Position numbers and translations under genes: made by a program
The notes under the pieces: model-generated
Told to the model about the DNA's origin: nothing
The model's input: only the letters and a program-made list of their open reading frames with translations
Database searches by the model: none
NCBI RefSeq assembly: GCF_030867145.1
Contig: NC_134427.1
Location: 11,679,001-11,743,000, forward strand
From: Opisthocomus hoazin
Lineage: Eukaryota; Chordata; Aves; Opisthocomiformes; Opisthocomidae
Direction of reading: 5' to 3'
Length of the DNA: 64,000 nucleotides
Shown: in pieces, positions 1 through 17,492 of the stretch
Numbering within the stretch: position 1 is the stretch's first letter
Layout of the letters: each line of letters begins with the position of its first letter

Positions 1-1600
1 GCAGGGACTGAGCTGCAGGATGGCTCCAAGCATGCAGAAGCATGCAGTTATGCACTGAGGATTCACAAGAGAGGTTCTCACAGCCTCTCCAGTTGAAATG
101 CAAAGGGAAAGGGATGCAAGAAGGCCTTTTCTTTTCCGCTTGGCCTCATGTGCCCCTGCGGCTCTGCCCCCTCCCAGCGCTGGCAGACGGTGCAGTGTTT
201 GGGGAGCGCTGTTGGCTGCCCACCCAGCTGCTTGGTGCAGGGTACCCACCACACTGGCAGAAGAAAGGCAGCCCAGGTCACTTTCCTGCGTGCTTTCTTC
301 TCCCTCAAGCCTTAGAAATCCAGGGAGGGGATTTCTCCCCTTTCTCTGTCTCCCTGTTTTGCAGCTCTGCTCTGGAGCACCCACAGAGCACTGCCGGGAG
401 ATGGGCTGGTCCCCGCTGCCAGCGGGTGATGCTAGAGGCAGCGCCAAGGGGGTTCCTGTAGGGGTCACAGGTTATTTCCAAAGGGACACCGCAAGGCTGT
501 CACCTTCTCATGGCCCTTACAAGGTGACTGTGGCCAGCTGACATTGCTGCCAGGCCACCCGGGTGCCACCTGGAGGGCTAAAGGAGGTGCCCAAGGATGC
601 TGTGGCAGAGAGTTCCTCCGCTCTGTTGTCCCTTCCCAGCCCTTCGCACCCCATGGGGACACCAGGAAGCCGTTACTTTTGCTCTGGGAAACGGAGGCAG
701 GGAGTAGTGCTGGGGGGGGGCCAGAAGCTGGGTCCCACCGATGTGAGGTGCAGCTGGCCATCGTGAAGCCCTGGGAGCATTTGCACAGTTGCTCAAGCGC
801 CATTGCCCCCAGCCCATCTACGGGCAAGCCGAGGGGTGGCTGTCTGGGGAGGCAAGGAAGGGGCAGGGGTCCCCACAAGGTGGCCCAACCTGCTCCTGGC
901 CTGCCGCAGCCCAGGGACCCGCCAGCTCGCCAGTGTCCCCAGCCCCAGGGACAGCCATGCCCTGCCACCTCGCTGCCTGGCACAGAGCGGGGCATTGAGG
1001 GACACAGCGGGGCTTTGTCCACCCTGTGCCCGTCGGGAAGGGGCTGGTTGCCCTCTGCAGGCTTCCCCAGCTCTGTGCTGGTTCCGCAGCCGCAGCTGGG
1101 GGCACCCATGGGAGCTGTGGACCCATGGGAGCAGGACCACCCAGAGGAGGTCCCATACCCCTGCCTTGGGGACCCCACGGCTTCGCCCACCCGAGCACAT
1201 TTCCCCTGCAGGGGCCAAGGGGCCAGGGAAAGCGGGTGCAGGATTCCCATCAAAAGGGGGAAAATTCCCAGTTTGGAGCCCCCAAGGCTGAAAGCAGGTC
1301 CCTGGGATGGGGGACACCCCATTCCTCGCTGGCGGGTTCTGGGGGGTCAGAGACGGGACAGAGGGGCATCACTGCTGTCCCGTGGGGCCAGTCTCCCCCA
1401 CTGCGGGGGCAAAGACAGCTCGAGGGGGCCTGGGGGAGTCCCTAGAGCCACCGAGGAGGGGACACCCCATGAACCCCCGCACCCCCCAAACCGCTCTCTT
1501 TCTTTCGCGAAAGCCCCGAGCGGGGCCGTGGGGCAGCGCTGCCCACGCAGCCACCGGGCGCCTGGCAGCCAAGGGTGCTGCTGGGGGGGCCGGGAGGGAG
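1..1600. other. PLP1 upstream flank, GC-rich, no gene seen
   Basis: This is GC-rich non-coding DNA upstream of PLP1. Long open frames on both strands reflect the base composition; none shows a recognisable domain or a convincing exon. Proximal and distal PLP1 control elements may lie here, but I cannot delimit them by eye. Confidence 0.5.
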
Positions 1601-1604
1601 GGGC

Positions 1605-1785
1605 GGGTCCTGTCCCTTTAAGGGGGGTGGCTGTCACTCAGGGAGCCCTTTTCTTTGCCGGAGAGCGGGACAGGCACCCAGAGGGGGAAACACCGGGCGA
1701 GGGAGCGCCAGGCAGGCGAGGGCTCCCGCAGACAGCACCAGAGGAGCCGAGCGGGCGGTCGGGGGAGTTGACCAAGTCCAGCGCC
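1605..1785 (+). promoter_or_regulatory. PLP1: PLP1 core promoter and 5'UTR
   Basis: A TATA-like TTTAAG lies at about 1617-1622, within CCCTTTAAGGGGGGTGGC, roughly 165 bases before the PLP1 start codon. The following stretch (GGCTGTCACTCAGG, then CCCTTTTCTTTG) resembles my memory of the mammalian PLP1 promoter and first exon. Transcription probably starts near 1645-1655, giving a 5'UTR of about 130-140 bases. The exact start is inferred. Confidence 0.55.
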
Positions 1786-7037
<5,252 letters not shown>

Positions 7038-8965
7038 CCTGTGCAGTGGAGTCCATCCAGACCAAACCCCCTTATTTTCTCTAACCCCAAGGCTTTAACA
7101 CTGCAGCCACCCGACACCAGGTCTCCTGCGTTAACTCTGCCTTTGCCGCTGACTCCCCTCCTCTTCATCCCTCACATCCATCGTGCTGAGCGCGACCAGA
7201 AAGGAGAGCTTCCCACCAATGGACACCTCTTCGTGCACTTTTCTCTCTCTGCTCATCCGTAACCGGTTTGCTCTAGGGCCAAGCCCATCAAAACCAGCCA
7301 GAGAAGAGGAGGGACTTACTCCAGTGTCCTGATGTTGCCTAGGGATGAGCAAAGGCCTTCATGCTCCTGGGAGGAGGAAGTTGTGTAGGTTGCTCCATTA
7401 GTAGCAAGAGGCTACCCAGAGAGAAAAGGAAGTTGGCCCAGTCCTGGTACCATTGCTAGAGACTCTCCTGGAGCTGTCTGCTGTCACCACCCATGGATGG
7501 AGAATAAGAGAAGGATTTTTTTTTCCCTTAGCAAAGAAAGATGAATTTACCCCAAACTGCCTGCTGCAGCCAAGGCAAAGGGAGTTTAGGGCAAGGATCT
7601 TCCCATTGCGGAGAAGAGAGCGCTGACCCCAATGCTGATAAAGCCCTACCCCAGCCGCCCCTATTAAAGCCTGAAGGAGTTTGGTGTCTCTGTAGACAAG
7701 GGGACCCTCGGCTTTACACTCCAGGCAGCAGAGAGGCGGCAGATAGGTTTGGTCGAGAGAGGACATCTCTGTGCCGTGCCGCGGGAGCATAAAGCCAGAG
7801 CCATCCCTCCATAGGCAGGGGACGACCCTCTGGACCGCGCGCCTTTGCCCACCCTGCCCTGCAACTGGCGCTCGCTCTCTTCCCTTCACAATGGTGCTCT
7901 TCTCTGGGGTGACGTCTGCTTCGTTAACCTCCGCTGCGCCGGAGAGCGTGATTTGTTTCTCACCTGTGTCAAACGTAACTTTCCCTCGTTCTGTCCCCCT
8001 CTTCCCCTCACTTGTTTTCCCGTGTTTCCTGCAAGTCAGGACAACTGTCTTGTACCTGCCAGGGCGGGAGGGACTGGCAGCATCTCACTTCCAGCCGCAA
8101 CCCATGCAGGAGCTGAGGAGGGAAGGAAGGGCGGCAGTTTGGGGGTCACAGGGCAGAAACACAGCCCCTCTCTGCAAACCAGGCCCTTTCTGGTGCCAGT
8201 TCAGCCTTATCCCATGGAGGGGGGCAGCGGGGCGAGGGGTTTGGTGGAGGCGACCTCTCCCCGCGCAGCTGGAGGACAGCCCTCTGGCTGAGTAGCATGG
8301 GTCCAGCCAGACCCACCAAAATCCCGTTTCCAGTCCTCCCCGCCAGCTGGCATTTTGTTTTGCTCTTTCCTGCCTCTCCTTAATGCTAATCTCTGTTTAT
8401 TTATTGGAGAAACTACTTTCAGTGGCAGACTGTAGCTCCATCTTGCATGGATTATTTTTTTTGTCTGTATTATTATTACATTTTTTTAAGTGCCGGTTTC
8501 ACCAGGGGCAAGGATAAAGGAGCAGATCTGCAGAGCAGAGCGTTCGAAGGATCCTTGCTGCCAGGAATGCTGAAATAAGTTGGCCAGGCTACCAACGCAC
8601 ATGGGCTGGGGAGGGGGGAGATGCCAGGAGGGACAGCAGGGTGGGGAGAAACCAGTCAAGATCTGGAAATTCACATTGACGCTATCTCTCTTGGGGGTTT
8701 GCTGGGGTTTTTTTGGTACCCATTTAACAAAAAATAACCAGATCCTCCTTCCCACCCTTGCCCCAGACACACACACACACACGCACACATGTGCACACAC
8801 AAATGCACGCAAAAAGAGAGTTAATCAACTGAAAGTGTTTCCTTCATTTCCGATCTAGAATTTCAACTCGTTAACAAGCAATAAAAAGGAGCAAGTTTTT
8901 AGAGACTTATCTTATAAGATGTATTTTATAAAAATTAAAGAAAATAAATGAAAATTAAGAACATT
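7038..8965 (+). other. PLP1: PLP1 3'UTR
   Basis: Non-coding sequence of about 1.9 kb follows the stop codon. It becomes AT-rich after 8370, and AATAAA signals lie at 8880-8885 and 8943-8948. The human PLP1 3'UTR is of similar length, so this is probably one terminal exon ending near 8900-8965. A CA microsatellite lies inside it. Confidence 0.75.
8766..8812 (+). repeat. (CA)n microsatellite in PLP1 3'UTR
   Basis: An interrupted CA dinucleotide run (ACACACACACACACAC, then CGCACACATGTGCACACAC) lies about 100 bases before the first polyadenylation signal. Confidence 0.85.
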
Positions 8966-10590
8966 CTGAACAAGATATACATCCATATGTCCATTTGTTG
9001 TGGTGGCTTTCCCACTCCCGCCCCAGCCAAAAAAAAGCAGGGAAGGGGGGACTGCAGAGGAGAAGGTCCCAGAGCAGCAGCACTCACCAGCCCCTCGTGT
9101 GGGCCAGCAGTCCCCTGCAGGACTCTGCCCACCCCTCCTTCCCACCCCAGCCACAAGGTTCATAACCCTGACTTCAAAATCTTTGTTCCCAGCTGGGGAA
9201 CCCTTAAAACCTCTGTTTCTCTTCCAGACACATGGAGGAAAGCTGGGGTCTTGTAGGAGCTGCTTGCTCGTGTTTGGTGGTGTGCTGCTGCCCTTCAATA
9301 CTCAGCCTACACGGTGACAGCCTCTGCCACGTCTCCTCATGTGGCACCTACAGCACGACCACCGCAAAGCTAATTGGCACGGCTTGAGCAAAGCTCGCTG
9401 GCTCGCATCAGGCAATGCAGGTGGTGCAAGCACATCCACAGCCATGCAGGATGCGCCGTTCTCTCACTTGCAGAGCGCTCTGTGTGAAATAGGACCACCC
9501 TGTGCAGGCATAAGGGCAGACTTGGCTATAGCAGGGCCCTACATGTCCTGTCTGTGCACTCTGCAAGTGGCTGCATGCCGTTCGCTGCAGGCTCGTTAAC
9601 AGTTTCCACACTGCTGGCACATGGGGACGCTATCGGATGGCATTTTTCTGCTCCTGATCAAATGAACCTTCGATGTGCATTTCCACAGCAGCTACTCAAA
9701 AATCACTGACTGAAATGTCGCTTCTTTTGGAAATGTCCCCCAGGAGCTGTGTTCAGGAGCCTCCGGGGAGCGAGACCACAGAGGGATGCTCCCGGCCCCG
9801 TGCTCAAATCCTGGCACCGGTCCCGTTCGCAGCAGGTCTGCCCAAGAGGCGGACCTCGGGCACGGCTAGGTGCCCACGAGCGGCAGGGCGGGCTGTGAGC
9901 CGGCAGGCTGTTACCTAGCCACGGCCAGGACCCTCGCTGCTCTTCCTAAACAGGACTCTAGCCCAAATTCCACTCTCTCCTCTCTCCCCCAGCTCAGCTC
10001 CCTCTGGGCAGGCAGCAGGGCTTCCCATGCAGCCTGGCCAGGCAAGGTTTAGCTCCTGCATTGCTGCTGCCCCAGCTCAATGCACAGCTGTGCCCGCACA
10101 CTGGCCTTGCCCCAGCTCACAGAAACCCGCAGGGCTGCAGCCAGCATCAACGGGGCCCTTTGTTCCCTGCTTTCCCAGATGCCATCACCCTCCTCTCCCC
10201 ATGCTGAAAGGGCCCTGTGTGTGCACCATCAGCCGCAGGGCAGGAGCAAGCCAGGGAACAAAACAACCTCTCTTTCCCCTGGCAGAGACTGGTGCCCCCC
10301 AGCTGGGGAGAGGGTTGGGGACAGCAGCGCGAGGCAGCGTGTGAAAGCAGCCAGCTTGGCCAGGACACCGGGCAAGTCTCAGGGCCGAAGGACACATGTA
10401 TCTTCCCCTCGTGTGTGCCCTTGGCTGTGTCCTGCTGCCACCCTACCTGGGGACAGGGGACCTGCCCTCCCAGCTCCTTCCCCGGGCAGCCAGTGCCCTC
10501 CAGGACCCAGCTGAGAAAAGACAGGAAATAACCCCTGCCTGGCACCAAAGCGCAGCTCTGTAAAGCGGCCACGGCGCGGGCTCCGAGGGG
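8966..10590. other. PLP1-RAB9B intergenic spacer, nothing recognised
   Basis: No domain-bearing reading frame, CR1 tail or RNA gene could be recognised here. Composition moves from AT-rich beside PLP1 to GC-rich toward 10.6 kb. Confidence 0.45.
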
Positions 10591-10599
10591 GGGAAGCCG

Positions 10600-11180
10600 C
10601 TGCAGTCACGCTTCCCCCTGTCTGGTGGCACAAAGGCTGGACCAGAGGAAGCGAGCCTGGAGCAGGTCCCCGGGCTGCCTCGCAGGCACGGTGACTGCCA
10701 CCCCCTCACCCCCCGCCCTGCCATCCCGGCAGACGGCCCTGTGCCACTGCCAGCCAGGGACACCGGGCAGCACGCCCTTGGGACAGCGGGCACAGAAACC
10801 TGCCCTGCGCAGGGAAAGTGGAGGGGAGGCAGCACCCAAGGGTGTTCCTGCAGGGACGGCCCCGCGTCCCCGGCGGGCCCCTCCGGGCTGATGCTCCCCC
10901 GGCCGGGCCGGGCCCGCTCCCGCATCCCCGGCGCTCTGTCTCCTCCCGCATCCCCGGTTCTCCTCCTCCTCCCGCATTCCCGGTTCTCCGTCTCCTCCCC
11001 GCGGCCGCCGGCCGCAGCAGCGGCTGCCTGGGCTGGCGCCGAGCCCCGGCCATGCCCCCGGGCAGCCCCCCCGGCAAGCACCGGTGTCCTGCCCGGGGAG
11101 ACGCCAGCCCCGCCCGCCGGCCCCGCAGCCCACCCGGCCCAGCCCCGCAGCCCGGGGTCGGGCCGGCTGCAGGAGCGACA
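10600..11180. promoter_or_regulatory. Orphan CpG island
   Basis: A CpG-dense block is visible by eye (for example GGCCGGGCCGGGCCCGC at about 10900 and CGCGGCCGCCGGCCGCAG at 11000). It lies between PLP1, which reads away from it, and the 3' end of RAB9B, so neither gene needs a promoter here. It may drive an unannotated transcript or be a GC-rich repeat region. No exon could be assigned. Confidence 0.6.
10917..10994 (+). repeat. 26-bp tandem repeat, three copies
   Basis: Three head-to-tail units start at 10917, 10943 and 10969. Each begins CTCCCGCATCCCCGG or the near-identical CTCCCGCATTCCCGG and ends in a pyrimidine-rich CTCNNTCTC stretch. The copies differ at only a few positions. Confidence 0.85.
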
Positions 11181-11273
11181 GCCGTGGGTGCAGCCCCGGG
11201 GCAGATGTAGATGACGGTTATCACTTCACGTGGTCAGCAGCACTGCGGGGCCAAAGGAAGTCTTGGTTCTTCG

Positions 11274-12075
11274 TGAAGAACTGGGACGGCTGTAGGACAG
11301 GAGACTCCTGAATAATCCCTTCAGGCAGCTGGCCTTGGGCGAGCAGATGCGCAAACTACAGAGACAAGGAGGCTGCAAGACGACCAAAAGACTGGAATGA
11401 AGCAACCTTGAAGGACATGGCAGACGTGATCTTAGACCTGAGTTTGCGCAGTAGCAAAGGTCAACCAGCAGACACCGTGATGAAGAGTACAAGCCCTCAT
11501 CTGCAGGCCCCCGACGACCACCCAGAGGCACCAACAAACACACAAGAAGGACATTAACATATGCAAACGAGTTCTCAGAAAAACCATGAGTATGATAAGC
11601 ATTTCTCAGAAATATTGCGAATACGTACGTTAACATAGCATCAATACCTAGTAACTGTGTCTTTCGAGCACGCACGTTTGGGCGGAGCCACCCCCGTGCG
11701 TCCAGCGCTGCAGCAAAGCAGGCCCGCTTTCTGAAACTCCAAACTGAAGTTCTAGAGAGTGAACTATTTTGCCGCTTTCTGGTAACAGATTTTGGTGATC
11801 CAGATGGGACCCTGCTCTCGAACATCGATGGATCCGAGGGATTGCAGGACCTCCGGCTGGCACCGAGGGATTCTGGGGGGGAGCCTCCAATCCCCGGACC
11901 AAAGAGTTCTGAGCAAGGACCATCAGTAAGGTGAAGGCGTTCTTCCAGAATTGTGTCCTGTTGCCTGCTTGTCACTTGGAGCGAAAGCTGCGCAGGGTTG
12001 GGCTGTACCCCCGGGGAGAAGGGCAAGAACCCTGCCTGGAACAGAACCGAAGGGCCGGTCTGGTAACAGGATGGC
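11274..12075 (+). mobile_element. LTR-type retroviral fossil: LTR plus 5' leader remnant
   Basis: The block from about 11274 to 11787 starts TGAAGAAC and ends GGTAACA. It is followed directly by TTTTGGTGATCCAGATGGGA, which sits and reads like a retroviral primer-binding site. The next 250-300 bases have the character of an avian retroviral 5' leader. No coding remnant was recognised, and the element looks broken and old. The left LTR edge is uncertain by tens of bases. The family is not assigned beyond avian endogenous retrovirus-like. Confidence 0.5.
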
Positions 12076-12079
12076 TGAG

Positions 12080-14340
12080 GGGAAGGCAGTGCTAGAGGCA
12101 AACCCAGCAGCTGCCCGCTGACCAGGCTCAGCCCTCCATCCCTCCGCCCGCACTCACGCTTGGCAGAGCGCGTGGCAGGGCACGCTCACGCTGCTCCCCA
12201 TCGGCAGCTCCCCTGGCCCAGCCTCACGAGGGCAGGGGAAGGCCTGCGAGCGGCAAGCGACGCCCTGGCACGGGCCGTAGCTGGTGAGCAGCCCTGCCTG
12301 CCGGGGCTGCGGCACGGCTCTGCCGCCCGTCTGCCCTAGAGGAAGGTCTCACCTTCTGCCTCTCCAGCACCCAGCTGGCTTCTCTGTGTTTCTGCGCACG
12401 CTTTGGCTCTGCCAGGGAGATGCCTGGGGACAAACAGGGAATAGCAAGTGGGAAGTCTTCATGAAAAGGACCAAGGCTGACAACAGCATAGGCAGATGCT
12501 GTACTTGGCTGCTCCTGAAGACAGGAGTCCTGCATCTGCACATGGCCACATGCACCAGCCCCTAAAGGACCCCTTGAAGCTACCAGGAAAGAGCTGCTCC
12601 ACCAGCCATGCAAGCACTGGGGTCAAGGGCTCTCTGTCCATCCCCGATTGCTTTTGTCTGAGAGACCGTCTTGGCAGGTAACCCACCATTTCACCGACTT
12701 CATGGACTGTCCCAGTCGTGGGACTGCGACTCACCTGAGATCTTTGGGCAACTGCTGTTGAAGCTGCCATCACCTCCCGCCGCACTGCTCCTCAGCAGAG
12801 CAGGGAGTGCTCCTTACTCCAGAGCAGAGCACGTCAGTGCCCCCGGCACCAGCACCGCAGCAAACCCCCTGTTAAGAACTGGAGCCTGGAGGGGCGTTCA
12901 GAGGCTCCTGAAAGGGCATATTTGGACTCTATCATATTTTGCTCATCCTCAAACACATGCAAGAACATGCAGTCCCCAGAGACTGTGTTCTCATAAACCT
13001 CCTTGCAGCTGTACCGCTGTGAGGGGCCAGCCTCCGGAGCTAGGGAAGGAGCTGCCCTTGGGAAACGTGGTGCGTGAGCAGCCTCCACCACCCAGAGAGC
13101 AACTCCAAGGCATCTGCAGCCACGTGGGGCTCCTCAGCTAGTGGTTCTAGAGAAGATTTCTGTTTCCTCAGCCCACCAAGCAGCTGCACAGCCTTACAGC
13201 TGCACCACCCGGCCCAGAGCAGCAAAATCCTCAAGAAGGCTGTGGAATCTCTTCCACATGGGATGGATGGGACCAGGAGACACACAACCCCCCCCAACAC
13301 CCCTCCTTTATGAGCTCGAAAGATAACAGGGATATGCTACAGCATCTGTTCCACGCAGCACAGCTCACTGCTTTCCTTCGGAGGCACTCCTGTACCCTCC
13401 AGGCATCCATCCTCTCCCCAACCCACGACGAAACCCGATGAGCCCTCTGCTACCGCTTCCCGGGGCAAGGTGAGGAATGAGGGAACACCTCACTATCGCT
13501 CCTGACTCCGACCCATGTTTTCTTACAAACCTCTCACATCAGGGGAGTCGGTGGTTCTGATGGTTTTAGACAGAACCTTGCTGACTCGAGACAGCCTCAC
13601 CCAACCCCCGCAGCTCCTGCAAGGCTGGCACCATCTCCCACCAGGCCACGCTGGCTGGCTGTTTTCAGCTCCGTTTTGAATGGAGGAAGGAAGATGCTGG
13701 AGGCCCCCAGATACTCCAGTCCACACTTAAAACGCAGGATTTCCTAGGACTTGAAAGCCTGTGCTGGTTCTGGAAGCACAGATAGGCAAGCAGACATGAG
13801 AGAAAAGTCAGCTAAAAGGTTCTGCCAACAGAAACAGCGGGCGCAGACTGCAAACACAGAGAAAGCCTCCCAAAATAAGCAACTATCCTGGCAGGACAGC
13901 GGAAGAGAACAGACCCCATATGATGATTGCTGTCTCAGCATCCTACGGAAATCATGCCTGGTTGCAACCCCCTGGAGCCCGAGGGACCGGTTCCAAGACT
14001 GCAGGAAGAAATTAAAGGAAAGTACCCAGCTTGCTGCTCAGAGCCCAGGTGCAAAATTGAAATGTAGTGACAGAGGGAAGCAACATGGAATAATTCTCTT
14101 ATGAAAAGTGTTTTCTGATACACTCTGGAAAACAAAAAAACTTTTCACTGGATTCAGCTGGTAAATACGTTATATTCCTTCAACTACTGGTCTAGCTAGG
14201 TACACTCAGGGATAACCAACCCCTTTGATCCCTCAGTGACTTCTCTCTGCCAGATGCTGCAACCAACCTAGTTCCACATCCCTCAGGAGAATAGGAGCCC
14301 ACTCAAACTTTGATAAACCAAAAAGGCAGCCACTTCCTGA
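12080..14340. other. Intergenic DNA between LTR fossil and RAB9B 3' end
   Basis: Moderately GC-rich sequence without recognisable coding exons, repeats or RNA genes. The short open frames here have no identifiable domains. Confidence 0.4.
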
Positions 14341-14344
14341 ATTC

Positions 14345-16886
14345 ACTTGAATACATCCATGTTTTATTTGCTTTAATCAAGGTAGAATCTCGGTTTTACA
14401 ATTCCAGTTCTGTAGCAATAGCAACAACTGCAGCAGCATGAGTGCACACAGGGAGGGGATGGCTGTTGGCACTGAACTTTGCAACAAAGCATTCAAATTC
14501 CCAGCTCCTTTGGAAATTGTGGGTATCATCTAAAATAAATTAAGCAATTTAAATATGTTATACTATACTTCTTTAAAATGGATCTTCAAAACACATAACC
14601 CTAATAAAATACGTTGTTTGTTTTTTTAAAAAAAAAAAAGTCAATAATCCAACATCTGTTAGGAACAAAAGATGCTGTCTAACACCGCCGGCAGTCCATA
14701 CTGTCTACACAGCCTGAGGCTCTCGAGCTCCAGCTGTCAGCACCAACAGGCACCCAGGGTGCTGCAAACACCTGTGCCTCCCACACCGCAGCTTGGTCAG
14801 GCTCTGCCGCAGGAGAGTGCCAGTCCTCACACAGATCCCATCAGATCTGCGCTGGGGAAGCGGCAGGTTCACCCTCAGGGAGCTCCCTCAGCAGCCCCTC
14901 CGGCAGGGCCACGCAGCACACAAGGGCCTGAGCCTGCTCCGCCCCCAGCCCCGGCACAAACCAGCTGCGGGGAACACATCTGTTCAGAGATGCAAATCAG
15001 AACCGCAGGTCAGAGTCTGGGATCTCGAAGGAAATATCAAATAGCGCTAAACTGAAGAAAAATCTAGAGGCCTAGGGAGGCCAGAGATTGGTAAATAAAC
15101 AGTAACAATAACTCCAACTTCCTGTAAAAATCTGTTGCACCTACGGAGGCAGAGCCTTCTCTTACACCTCAAGGGACCTGTTTCCCAGAGGCTGGAAGCA
15201 CTCCCTATCTATTCCCACGAATGCGAGTGTTCAGCCCCGTTTAGAAATCCGACCCCTCTAAAGCACTTCGCATTAAAGCTTCAGTCCCTTCCACAGGCGG
15301 CCGCACCGCAGGGAAGGGCAGGATCACCCTGAGTTGCCCCAGAGGCTCCCGGCAGGCTCAGAGACTGCTGGCGACAGGGCAGCGCAGGGGCAGAGAGGGC
15401 CCTGCTCTCGGGCACAGCGCGCGTGCGGCTGCTCGATTTCAGCTACACAGTTCACCACCTGGCAGCTCATCCCAGTGGGAGCCACATTCACAGCCGGTGG
15501 GTACATACTCGGGGAAGCTCTCCCCCTGGCAGGCTCCCACGTGCTGACGGGAGAAGTCATAGTTTTGGACAAATGCTTGCATGGGAAGTTGCAGGACATG
15601 AGGTTATAACGGTAAAGACAGCAGTCGGCAAGCGCTCAGCTCTTTGCTACACAGACAGCTTGGGACTAATACCTAGCAGGGGGCAGGAGCTGCGATCAGC
15701 AATGCCTGGCATCCTTTTCTAGAAGGTTCCCTGCCCCCCACACCATTTTTCAGCCACTGTGAACAGAGGTGGAACAAGTGCAGCTCTCTCACCAATGGAC
15801 TGAACACAGCAGCCACAAACAAAGGCCAACTGGCTAAGTGGACATCCTCTATCAGTGAAGTCTGTCACACAAATTACAGATAAAGGAAGCACCAGGACAA
15901 CGGCATGAGCTAACTGTGCTCAGCAGCACTGCACCCAGCACCACAGGTGATGAAGTCAATGGTTCTATGCTGCAGCATCCGGATGAGGACACCTGTGCTA
16001 AAGCAACTGAAGACGGTGACACACTGGCTAACGGAGCACAGTGGTCACCAGCCACGCACAGCGAGTGAGTGGATTTAACAGCTGACCACACATGACTCCC
16101 CCAGCCAGCTGCACACCTAGGAGACATCCCACCCACCTACCATGGGTCTGCTAGAGCATACCATCCAGACACTGCGATCACTTGTGACAGAAACCAGCTG
16201 AATTTTCACACCACAGATCTCCCGAACTCCTGAGTAACTCTAAACCCTTTGACATGACCTGGTGAGTGTCCACATAGGTGTTTTTCATCCAGGGCTTCAA
16301 GGTATGAGAAGCAAGATCTATTGTTGAGCCTCCAGAAGAGACAAGGAAACATATATTAAAACAAGAAGTAGACAGTCTCTCCATAAAATAACACTCACAC
16401 AAGACAAAGTTAGAGACGAGGAAAACCAGACCAGGTTTCATTCAGTATGCTGAGCAGAGTTTCCTTTGGCAGTAAGGTCATGAGTTTAGCGGGTCTAGTA
16501 TTTTTTCTGAGTTCAGGACTAAAGTACTTCAAAGAGTGTCTAGAGCGCTCTCAGCTTTGTTCCGCAGGCAGTTTTTGGTACAGATCAGATCACTACTGTC
16601 TTTAGTGAATTTAAAGGACTTTAACCCGGTCCTTTAAAGCTGCTAAAACAGGCAGAGATGGAAGCAGGATTACGCCCACGTGCTTTTTTAACAGCTCCCT
16701 CCTGCAGATACGTGCTCTGTGCCCAAAAACTCCAGCCAGAATTCAGATGGTGAGGCTGCAACTCCCCAGTGAGCAAAACACCTATTGTCCTTCTGGCCAC
16801 CCTCCTCAGAGTGCCCCAGAGCTGCCCGCGCCTACATTCCGATCCAGCTGCTGGCTCGAGTGACGCTCCCAAAGCAGCAGGCACTC
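14345..16886 (-). other. RAB9B: Probable RAB9B 3'UTR
   Basis: On the - strand, about 2.5 kb of non-coding sequence follows the RAB9B stop codon. The first clear AATAAA on that strand (TTTATT at 14363-14368 on +) lies at its far end. Human RAB9B also has a long 3'UTR in its last exon. The extent is inferred, and earlier polyadenylation is possible. Confidence 0.5.
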
Positions 16887-17492
16887 TTAACAGCAGGAAG
16901 ACCCTGATTTGGAGCTGGAGTGCAGGTCAATGGTGTGGCCCAGCATGCAGTGCTCTAGCTGCTCCTCCACCGCCAGCACCTGTCGCACAGCCTCCTCAAA
17001 GGCCACTGCCACGTTGGTGTCATCCTTGGCACTAGTCTCCAGGTATGGATAGTTACCGTTTTCCATGCACCATGCCTGGGCCTCCTCTGTGCTCACTTGT
17101 CTCTCGAGTTTGTCTATCTTGTTGCCCAGGACTACAAATGGGAAGTGTTCAGGGTTCTTCACGTCAGCATAATAGACAAACTCCTTCTGCCAGTTACTGA
17201 GGTTCTCAAAGCTCTGTCGGTCATCCACACTGAAGGTCAGCAGGCAGCAGTCTGCTCCCCTGTAAAAGGGGGTTCGCAGGCTCTTGAATCTCTCCTGTCC
17301 CGCAGTGTCCCAAATCTGGAGGGTCACAAAACGTCCATCCACCTCCAGGTCCCGGTTTAAGAACTCCACGCCAATCGTATGGAAAGCCTGCGAGTCAAAC
17401 TTGTTGGTAACGTAGCGGTTCATGAGGGAACTTTTCCCAACTCCACCATCCCCAAGGAGAATGACCTTTAAGAGCAAGGACTTCCCACTCAT
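16887..17492 (-). CDS. RAB9B: Rab GTPase Rab9B, single coding exon, 201 aa
   Basis: This small GTPase of late endosomes is related to Rab9A, which returns mannose-6-phosphate receptors to the trans-Golgi. All G motifs are intact: GDGGVGKSS P-loop (residues 14-22), switch I HTIGVEF around Thr39, WDTAGQE (61-67), GNKID (123-127) and ETSAK (152-156). It ends SGSSCC, a double-Cys geranylgeranylation tail. The switch I to WDTAGQE region (VEFLNRDLEVDGRFVTLQIW) is Rab9-type, and the genomic position beside PLP1 points to RAB9B rather than RAB9A. The start ATG (MSGKSLLLK) is the family start. A splice acceptor CCCTGCAG ends at 17528, so about 35 bases of 5'UTR share the exon. The open frame runs upstream of this Met only because the intron happens to be open. 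Confidence 0.96.
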   Translation of the reverse strand: MSGKSLLLKVILLGDGGVGKSSLMNRYVTNKFDSQAFHTIGVEFLNRDLEVDGRFVTLQIWDTAGQERFKSLRTPFYRGADCCLLTFSVDDRQSFENLSNWQKEFVYYADVKNPEHFPFVVLGNKIDKLERQVSTEEAQAWCMENGNYPYLETSAKDDTNVAVAFEEAVRQVLAVEEQLEHCMLGHTIDLHSSSKSGSSCC

